12,174 nt of DNA from Actinomycetes bacterium (GTDB lineage: Bacteria > Actinomycetota > Actinomycetes > Streptosporangiales > Streptosporangiaceae): positions 1 to 12,174 of the forward strand of contig JAOPYP010000513.1 in NCBI GenBank assembly GCA_025964635.1. Direction: 5' to 3'. Both the position numbers and the translations under genes were made by a program. The notes under the pieces were generated by a model that made no database searches, had not been told where the DNA came from, and saw only the letters and a program-made list of their open reading frames with translations. Position 1 is the stretch's first letter, and each line of letters begins with the position of its first letter. Positions 6,920-12,174 of this stretch are shown here, in pieces.

Positions 6920-7749
6920 TCCTCGGGAACCTGGTACCACCGTTTTCTGCGGCCCACCCTGGCCCGCGCCCGCCACGACATGGTCTTGGGGGCCGCCTGC
7001 ATGGCCGCGCCGGTCGCCACAATCCGGCTGGCGATCCGCTTCCGGTCGGCCGGGCCCGTGACCAGGTCGCCGAGCAGGTCGCCGCAGGCTTCGAGGTTCT
7101 GCGTCACGGTCGTGTAGAGACCCCAGTCAGCCGCGCACAGGGCCGTCAGCCGGGTGAGGTTCAGCTGGCCCGGCCCGTCGCCGCCTGCGGGCTGGTGATC
7201 CCAGAGCAGCATGGCCACGTCGGACAGGTCCTTGGCGTTGATCTCGGCGATCTGAAGCTTGGTCAGCAACAGCTCGGCGGCGGCCAGGGTCTCCGGCTCC
7301 GCCTCCAGCCTGGCCCCGAGATCGAGCGTGTGCGACATCTGGAAGGTGTCGAGGAACACGTCGACTTGCTGACCGCCCGGGCTGTGGTAGAGCAGCCGCC
7401 GGGCACCGTGCGTGGCGTTGAACACCCGCTCCGGCTCGAACCCCGTCTCCTCCAGCAGGGCACGCAGCGAGCGCGACTGGCGCTTGTGCGCGACCAGGTC
7501 GATGTCCGGGTACTGGCGCCCCAGCGCGGCCCGGGCCGCGGGGGACCCGCGGATCCAGATAGCCACCCCGCCGAGCAGCCGCACCGGGATGGACCGCGCG
7601 GCCGCCGCAGCGACTACCCCGCGGCCCGCGGTCACCATCGGCGGCTCGCCGCCCGTGACCGGGCCGCAGGGATCTGCGGCCCGGTCAGGGGCGGGAACGC
7701 GGCCACCCCCCGAAGGGTCGCCGGCCATCCAGGTGGGACTTTCGTTCAT
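6907..7749 (-). CDS. Nucleotidyltransferase (MNT/AbiEii-like fold)
   Basis: This 280-residue protein has the marks of the polymerase-beta-type nucleotidyltransferase superfamily. LLGGVAIWIRG (GG at 60-61) is the helix-start motif, YPDIDLV gives the catalytic pair D82 and D84, and QVDVFLD gives the third carboxylate D130. A later helix, ELLLTKLQIAEINAKDLSDV (K164, D174, D177), is laid out like AbiEii-type enzymes. Such proteins transfer a nucleotide to a small molecule, protein or RNA. The first ~40 residues are Pro/Gly-rich and probably disordered, and the Arg-rich C-terminus may bind nucleic acid. The ATG overlaps the permease stop (ATGA, 7746-7749) and the TGA overlaps the phosphoesterase start, so all three are co-translated. 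M8 or M38 are possible later starts. The substrate is unknown. Confidence 0.82.
   Translation of the reverse strand: MNESPTWMAGDPSGGGRVPAPDRAADPCGPVTGGEPPMVTAGRGVVAAAAARSIPVRLLGGVAIWIRGSPAARAALGRQYPDIDLVAHKRQSRSLRALLEETGFEPERVFNATHGARRLLYHSPGGQQVDVFLDTFQMSHTLDLGARLEAEPETLAAAELLLTKLQIAEINAKDLSDVAMLLWDHQPAGGDGPGQLNLTRLTALCAADWGLYTTVTQNLEACGDLLGDLVTGPADRKRIASRIVATGAAMQAAPKTMSWRARARVGRRKRWYQVPEEVTR
6918..6923 (-). promoter_or_regulatory. Ribosome binding site deciding the phosphoesterase start
   Basis: A consensus AGGAGG on the minus strand lies seven bases before GTG 6910 but thirteen before ATG 6904, which favours the GTG start. Confidence 0.7.
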
Positions 7750-9359
7750 TCCGGCGGGATCTCAGCGAAGGTCTGGCCGAAGCTCATGCCCTGGTGGCGA
7801 CGGTAGAGACGGGCACCGATGTAGTAAATGACGCCGATCGCAGGCGCCGAGAACGCCTCCAGCATCGGCTTGAGGCCGAACGTCCCGCCGAAGCCAGTGT
7901 GGAACGCCACGTAGATCACGAAACCCCAGGAGACCGCGGAGATCGCAGCGACCCAGGTGATGACCGGCACCCCGGCGATCTTGGTGCGGGCCCACCCCGG
8001 CCCCTGGGCGTGCAGCTGCGGACGACGCCAGGGGGCGATGGCCGCGGCGATCGACACGATGATGAACGCCAGCGCCAGCACCGCGACGATATTCAGCAGG
8101 TAGGCGCCCAGGCCCTGATAGATGTTGAGGTAGTTGAGCAGTTCCACGACGCACCCGATGGTCACGGTCGCGATCACAGGGGTGTGGAAGCGGTCGGACA
8201 CGGTCGTGAGCTTCTCCGGCGCGAGCCGGTCGAAGGACCAGGCGAACAGGTTGCGTGTGCCGAGCATGAACCCGGTCGGGGTCCACCACAGGATCGAGGC
8301 CACGAAGCACAGCGCGATGAACACCAGCAGCCAGTGCGGTCCGGGCAGGAACTTGACCAGGGCCGGCAGGTACGGCAGGAACTTCAGGTTCCAGTGCGCC
8401 GAGCCGCCGCCGAGGCCCATGAACACCGACGCGCCGAAAAATTTGAACCCGAAGTACTTGTAGATCAGGCCTACGCCGAGGACGTACCCGATGGCCGATA
8501 TCAGCAGCGCGCCGAGGATCGAGGTGGCGGCCGTGCGGCGGACGTTGCGGATCTCGCCGGCGAAGTACCCAGTCCACTGGAAGCCGGTGTACACCTGGAA
8601 CGAGTAGATCATGGCGAAGATCGTGGCTCCCCAGCCGATGCCGCCCCCAGCACTGAAGCCCAGGCCGTGCGCCCGGGAGATGATGGCGTTGTAGGTGGTG
8701 CCGGAACTGGCGTTCCAGCTGCTGACGAAGTGGCTATGGCTGCCGACCAGCATCGCGACCAGCCAGGCGAGCATGCCCAGCCACACGATTGCGAACGTGA
8801 CCACCATGTAGCGGGCCACCACCCGGACCCCGAAGATCATCAAGATCGTGAACGCAGCCGTGAGGATGGTCGCGACGACCATCAGCTCACCGTTGCTCGG
8901 CGAGGTCAGCGCCGCCGAGTGCCATCCGCCGACGAACGCCGCCGCCGGGCCCATGACCGAGAGCATGTACGTGAAGTTGAACGCGATCCAGGTCAGGAAC
9001 ACGAACGTGATCGAGAAGTTGACGAAGAAGCCGAGGAACGGGGTCAGCGTCCGCGACACCCAGACGTAATCACCGCCCGACCTCGGCATGATCACGGTGA
9101 AGTACAGGTACACCAGGCCGCAGGTCGCCACCAGCGGGGTGGCCAGCAGGAACGAAAGAAGCATGTTCGCGTGCGGCCAGAACATCGGAGTAAACGCCAT
9201 CACCTCGGTGATCCCGACCGGAATGAGCACCGCCGAGAAGACCAGGTTGAACGCATCGAACGCGCTCAGCTCCCGGACTAAGCCGGTCGCGTTGCGTACG
9301 AACAGATTCCGGCTGCCGCCCGGCGGCTGTGCACCAGGCCGGGTACCTGTGGTTGTCAA
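7746..9359 (-). CDS. APC-superfamily amino acid permease
   Basis: This 537-residue membrane protein has about twelve hydrophobic segments. The first (about residues 31-56, with FNLVFSAVLIPVG) matches the unwound first helix of APC transporters, and segments continue to near residue 525; both ends appear cytoplasmic. APC permeases move amino acids or amines across the membrane by proton symport or antiport. The specificity here cannot be read from sequence. The start is a TTG at 9359: a consensus AGGAGG lies six bases upstream, an in-frame TAG lies just before that, and no ATG or GTG occurs in the first 30 codons. It is the first gene of a minus-strand operon, overlapping the nucleotidyltransferase gene by four bases. 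A permease leading such an operon suggests that the enzymes act on, or respond to, its cargo; this is inference. Confidence 0.92.
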   Translation of the reverse strand: MTTTGTRPGAQPPGGSRNLFVRNATGLVRELSAFDAFNLVFSAVLIPVGITEVMAFTPMFWPHANMLLSFLLATPLVATCGLVYLYFTVIMPRSGGDYVWVSRTLTPFLGFFVNFSITFVFLTWIAFNFTYMLSVMGPAAAFVGGWHSAALTSPSNGELMVVATILTAAFTILMIFGVRVVARYMVVTFAIVWLGMLAWLVAMLVGSHSHFVSSWNASSGTTYNAIISRAHGLGFSAGGGIGWGATIFAMIYSFQVYTGFQWTGYFAGEIRNVRRTAATSILGALLISAIGYVLGVGLIYKYFGFKFFGASVFMGLGGGSAHWNLKFLPYLPALVKFLPGPHWLLVFIALCFVASILWWTPTGFMLGTRNLFAWSFDRLAPEKLTTVSDRFHTPVIATVTIGCVVELLNYLNIYQGLGAYLLNIVAVLALAFIIVSIAAAIAPWRRPQLHAQGPGWARTKIAGVPVITWVAAISAVSWGFVIYVAFHTGFGGTFGLKPMLEAFSAPAIGVIYYIGARLYRRHQGMSFGQTFAEIPPE

Positions 9360-9365
9360 CTTCTT

Positions 9366-9371
9366 CCTCCT
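9366..9371 (-). promoter_or_regulatory. Ribosome binding site that fixes a TTG start
   Basis: AGGAGG on the minus strand, six bases before TTG 9359. An in-frame TAG (9374-9372) directly upstream excludes any earlier start. Confidence 0.75.
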
Positions 9372-9897
9372 CTATTCTTCGCCATTTACGCCCGACAACC
9401 CCCCAGGCCCGGCACACGTCCGCGCCGGCGTCTCCATCAGTGTGAGACAGGGACTTCCACGTCCATAACAGATCATTCCGCATTAAAGGGGCCAGGGGAA
9501 CCGCCTCGACGCAGGCAGTCCCTCGCGAGCGGCGGCATGGCCTGCCCCGGGCGGGCGGTGCCCGGCGTGCACGGCACACCACCAGCGCCGATGGCACGGC
9601 TCAGCCTGCTGTTGCATGAACGGTCGCGCACTCGCGGCCAGCAACGCCGCGGCATGGGAGCGGGGGCTGCGAGGCGCAGCTCGCCACAGCCGCCGGGCAA
9701 CGCGACGGTGCCGCTGATCACTTAGCTGCTATTTCCCGGATCTGACGACGAAAGATGCCGGAACCTTTTCCAGCCCATCACCGGGGGCAGCGCGCCTCCT
9801 TAACCGGCCAATCCGTGGTGTTGAACATGGCCTGCCCGGCTGGGCGACACGTGACCTGTCCGGGTCGCTTCGGGACTACAACGCTGAGCCAGCTTCG

Positions 9898-9909
9898 GGC
9901 TTGCAAGCC
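9898..9909. repeat. 12-base perfect palindrome
   Basis: GGCTTGCAAGCC is a perfect palindrome in the spacer, about 85 bases beyond the LysA-like stop and 540 bases before the permease start. It could be an operator for a dimeric regulator, but its distance from any start codon makes this weak. Confidence 0.25.
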
Positions 9910-9955
9910 TTGATGAGGTCACGGCCGGCACCGAAGCGCCGGGCCCACCGGCCGA

Positions 9956-9986
9956 CCTGTTGGTACCGGGGCGGAGAAGCAACAGG
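9956..9986 (-). terminator. Possible terminator after the LysA-like gene
   Basis: CCTGTTG (9956-9962) and CAACAGG (9980-9986) form a seven-pair stem with a 17-base loop, starting about seven bases after the stop codon at 9994. There is no T-tract, so its strength as a terminator is uncertain. Confidence 0.35.
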
Positions 9987-9993
9987 CTCAGGG

Positions 9994-11253
9994 TCACAGG
10001 TCGCGGCTGAGGAGCTCGTCCCACCGCTCGCGGCGGACCACCAGCTTGGTGTCGCCGTCGTCGGCCAACACGACGGGGATCCTGCGGGCGCCGTTGTAGT
10101 TGTTTGACATGGTGTAGCAGTACGCCCCGGTCACCGGGACCACGAGCAGGTCGCCGACCTTGGGATCGCGCAGCGGGACGTTTGCGCTGAGGACGTCACC
10201 GGATTCGCAGTGGCGGCCCACAACGGTGACTGGCTGGCCGCCGCCGACGCGGTCGGCGATCGTCGCCTCGAACCGCTGCCCGACCAGTGCCACCTCGAGG
10301 TTGTCGCCCATGCCGCCGTCGACCGCGACGAAGGTGGTCGCGCCGGGCTTAACCGTCGTGACCCGGTAGACGGTAACGGCGTTCGGCGCCACCACGCTGC
10401 GCCCAGGTTCGATAAGGATCCGGGCGCCGGGCGGCAGGTGCTCGCGCGCCGCGCTGATCAGCACATCCAGGTACTCGCCCAGGCTGGGCGGCTGATCGGT
10501 GTAGGTGTACCGGCAGCCCAGGCCGCCGCCAAGGTCGTATACCGGGTAGTCGCCGAGCGCGGCCAGCGGCGCGACGGCTGCAGCAAGCTCATCGGCCACG
10601 AGAATCTGCGAGCCGACGTGCGTGTGCAGGCCGTCCATGCGCAGCCGGGCCGAAGCCTCGATCCGCGAGATGGCCTGACGAGCCGCCGCCGGAGACAGCC
10701 CGAACTTCGAGCCCGAATGCCCGGTCGCGTAGGCAGGGTAGGTGGAACTCTGCACCCCGGGGATCACCCGGACCAGGCATCCCTGCACTCGGCCCGCCGG
10801 GACCACGACATCCAGCCGGTCGATGTCGTCCTCATTGTCGACCACGACAGTACCCACCCCGGAACGCACCGCGAGCTCGATCTCCTCGGTGGTCTTAGCG
10901 TTGCCGTGCAGGACCAGCGTGGCCGGATCCGCCCCAGCGGCGAGCGCGGTGACGATCTCCCCGCCGCCGGCCACATCGAGCCACAGACCCTCGGTGACCA
11001 TCAGCCGCTGAACGGCGGTGCACGGGAACGCCTTCGACGCGAACACCACCTGGGAATCCGGCCACCGGGCGGCTAGCTGCTCCCGGTAGTCACGCGCCCG
11101 CTGCCGAACCGCCTGCTCGGCAACCACCAGCACCGGCGTGCCCTGGGCGGCCGCCAGATCGTCGAGCCGGCAACCGCCGATCCGCAGCATGCCATCGCCG
11201 TCTTGCGCGGTACCCGGCGGGAACAGGCCGAGCAGGTCATCCGGCCCCGTCAT
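9994..11253 (-). CDS. Diaminopimelate decarboxylase family (LysA-like) PLP enzyme
   Basis: This 419-residue protein has the fold-III PLP decarboxylase pattern throughout: PLP lysine K74 in FASKAFP, LDVAGGGE (92-99), HGNAKTTEE, HTHVGSQI with H212, the phosphate-binding DLGGGLG (240-246), EPGRS (282-286), HCESGD (C349, E350, from the partner subunit) and GAYCYTMSNNYN (Y378). LysA converts meso-diaminopimelate to L-lysine. Length and motifs fit that family. However, where LysA normally has the substrate-contacting R-x-A-L-Y segment, this protein reads E320-V-A-L-V324, so another substrate is possible (the family includes ornithine/arginine decarboxylases and BtrK-like enzymes). ATG 11253 is preceded by GGAG at short spacing. 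It appears to be a single-gene unit; a second, standard LysA elsewhere in the genome is plausible but unseen. Confidence 0.88.
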   Translation of the reverse strand: MTGPDDLLGLFPPGTAQDGDGMLRIGGCRLDDLAAAQGTPVLVVAEQAVRQRARDYREQLAARWPDSQVVFASKAFPCTAVQRLMVTEGLWLDVAGGGEIVTALAAGADPATLVLHGNAKTTEEIELAVRSGVGTVVVDNEDDIDRLDVVVPAGRVQGCLVRVIPGVQSSTYPAYATGHSGSKFGLSPAAARQAISRIEASARLRMDGLHTHVGSQILVADELAAAVAPLAALGDYPVYDLGGGLGCRYTYTDQPPSLGEYLDVLISAAREHLPPGARILIEPGRSVVAPNAVTVYRVTTVKPGATTFVAVDGGMGDNLEVALVGQRFEATIADRVGGGQPVTVVGRHCESGDVLSANVPLRDPKVGDLLVVPVTGAYCYTMSNNYNGARRIPVVLADDGDTKLVVRRERWDELLSRDL

Positions 11254-11535
11254 CGAACTCCGCCGCCGTCCCGCACCTCAGCAGGCTAGCTGCTGGCGCC
11301 GGGCGAAGGACAAGGATCGGGTCATGAAGGATCGACTAGCGGAAGGGAAGCGCATACCCGCCGCCCACTACCGAATACGCGCCGGGATCTCGAAAGTTAC
11401 CGGCTAACGAACCAGGTCAGCCGTGGGACCGTCTCTGTCCGCCAGACAGCCGCAGCGGTGGATTGGCAGTTGCCGGCGTGAGCTGCTGGACCGACCCTGA
11501 TCTGGAACCAGCGCCACCTGATGACGACCCACAGG

Positions 11536-12174
11536 TCAGCCGTTGTGGAGCTGGGCGAGGCCGTCGAGGATGAAATCGAGCGCGAACTCGAACTCGGCGT
11601 CGTCATCGCACCGGCCGAGGGCGCCCCCGTGGGTGACCGCGAGGGCCATCTCCACGACGTAGGGATGGCTGGCGCCGAGTTCGCTGGCGAGGCTGGCGGC
11701 CGCCTCCGGCTCAAGTTCCTCGGAATCGTCGAAGAGAGCCTGCGTGAACCCGAGGACGCGGCTGCCGAGGATGTGCAGGGCGTGATGCGTCTGTGCGATC
11801 GAGAAGCCACCTTCCCGGAGGATGCCGAACACTGAGTTGACGTATTGCAGCACGGCGGGCCCGGGCGCGGTCTGCATCTCGACCGTGCGGGGTGCCCACG
11901 GATGACGCAGCATCACGCTGCGCGCGGCGAGCACCATCTGACGCAGCGACATCTTCCAGTCGACACCGCCGGCACCCATCGGGATCTGGCTGATCACGGC
12001 ATCGGTCATCCCGTCCAGAAGGTCGTTCTTGTTGCGCACGTGCGTGTAGAGGGACATCGCCTCGACACCCAGTTCCTGCGCGAGCCTGCGCATGCTGATC
12101 GACTCGATGCCGTCCCGATCGGCGAGCTCGATGGCAGCTGCCATCACCCGCTCTCTCGTCAGCTGAGTGCGGCG
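11536..12174 (-). CDS. TetR-family transcriptional regulator, N-terminus outside the window
   Basis: At least 212 residues are present. The frame is open to the window edge, and the first visible codons (RRTQLTRERV) match the start of a TetR DNA-binding domain, so the real start lies beyond 12174. An internal ATG/GTG at 12144-12147 would cut helix 1 and is not the start. The HTH is clear: SMRRLAQELGVEAMSLYTHVRNKNDLL, with the typical LYTHV recognition helix. The remainder is the helical ligand-binding domain, resembling the TetR_C_1 type (HPWAPRTVEMQTAPGP, later LGSRVLGFTQALF). It acts as a dimeric, ligand-released repressor. Its target cannot be identified; a neighbour outside the window or the LysA-like gene 282 bases downstream are candidates. 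The 11254-11535 gap holds no supportable gene. Confidence 0.88.
   Translation of the reverse strand, partial: RRTQLTRERVMAAAIELADRDGIESISMRRLAQELGVEAMSLYTHVRNKNDLLDGMTDAVISQIPMGAGGVDWKMSLRQMVLAARSVMLRHPWAPRTVEMQTAPGPAVLQYVNSVFGILREGGFSIAQTHHALHILGSRVLGFTQALFDDSEELEPEAAASLASELGASHPYVVEMALAVTHGGALGRCDDDAEFEFALDFILDGLAQLHNG

Larger units (their letters stand above)
9360..9993. other. Gene-free spacer between LysA-like and permease genes
   Basis: About 630 bases separate two minus-strand genes. It should hold the promoter of the permease operon (minus strand, probably within 9372-9500), but I find no convincing -10/-35 pair. The short frames on both strands are rich in Arg, Pro, Cys and Gly and lack ribosome binding sites or recognisable motifs, so none is called. 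The region has a 12-base perfect palindrome (9898-9909) and a hairpin just after the LysA-like stop. No riboswitch, tRNA or transposon end was recognised. Confidence 0.5.

Noticed and set aside
7794..9281. 495-codon open frame on the plus strand
   Set aside because: It is antisense to the permease. The product is a run of Asp/Arg/His/Gln-rich sequence with no fold-like pattern, as expected from the complement of membrane-segment codons.
11324..11407. 27-codon plus-strand frame beginning MKDRLAEGK
   Set aside because: It is short, its AAGGATC upstream element is weak, and nothing about the peptide or its neighbours supports a function. I cannot exclude a real small peptide.
11435..11449. CTGTC-N5-GACAG hairpin after the TetR gene
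   Set aside because: A five-pair stem about 90 bases beyond the stop without a T-tract is too weak to call a terminator.
11413..11543. Two copies of CAGGTCAGCCGT, 119 bases apart, the second at the TetR stop codon
   Set aside because: The match is only 12 bases in GC-rich DNA, with no flanking similarity or mobile-element feature between them.

Overview
The window is strongly GC-rich, with G/C in most third codon positions and GTG and TTG starts in use. Together with the protein families present (NB-ARC/TPR STAND protein, DUF5615 toxin pair, actinobacterial-style LysA and TetR), this points to an actinobacterium. I cannot name a genus from this sequence. No IS element, CRISPR array, rRNA or integrase is visible.

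Layout. (1) 6-688, plus strand: a two-gene toxin-antitoxin-like pair, a small helical protein followed through an ATGA overlap by a DUF5615 PIN-like protein. (2) 689-1415: no intact gene. It holds a minus-strand coding remnant (stop at 751) and, at 1121-1210 on the minus strand, a decayed tRNA-Tyr(GTA)-like sequence. The 3' half of that sequence is well preserved, so it could also be an integration (att) scar. (3) 1416-3362, plus: a complete copper amine oxidase with every cofactor and copper residue in place. (4) 3600-5912, plus: a STAND-type NB-ARC ATPase with a non-standard Walker A motif and seven exact 42-residue TPR units. (5) 9359 to 5960, minus: a three-gene operon, APC-family permease, then nucleotidyltransferase, then metallophosphoesterase. 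Both junctions are 4-base start/stop overlaps, and the second lies inside a perfect 7+1+7 palindrome. (6) 9360-9993: gene-free spacer. (7) 11253 to 9994, minus: a diaminopimelate decarboxylase-like PLP enzyme with changes in the usual substrate pocket. (8) 12174 to 11536, minus: a TetR-family regulator whose N-terminus lies outside the window.

How the parts may work together. The clearest functional unit is the permease/nucleotidyltransferase/phosphoesterase operon. An adenylating or nucleotidylating enzyme made together with a phosphoesterase suggests opposing modification and removal, tied to a transporter; this is inference. The amine oxidase, APC permease and LysA-like decarboxylase all act on amino acids or amines, so a loose amine-metabolism neighbourhood is possible, but they lie in separate transcription units. 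The toxin pair, STAND protein, nucleotidyltransferase and tRNA scar give the region the look of accessory DNA.
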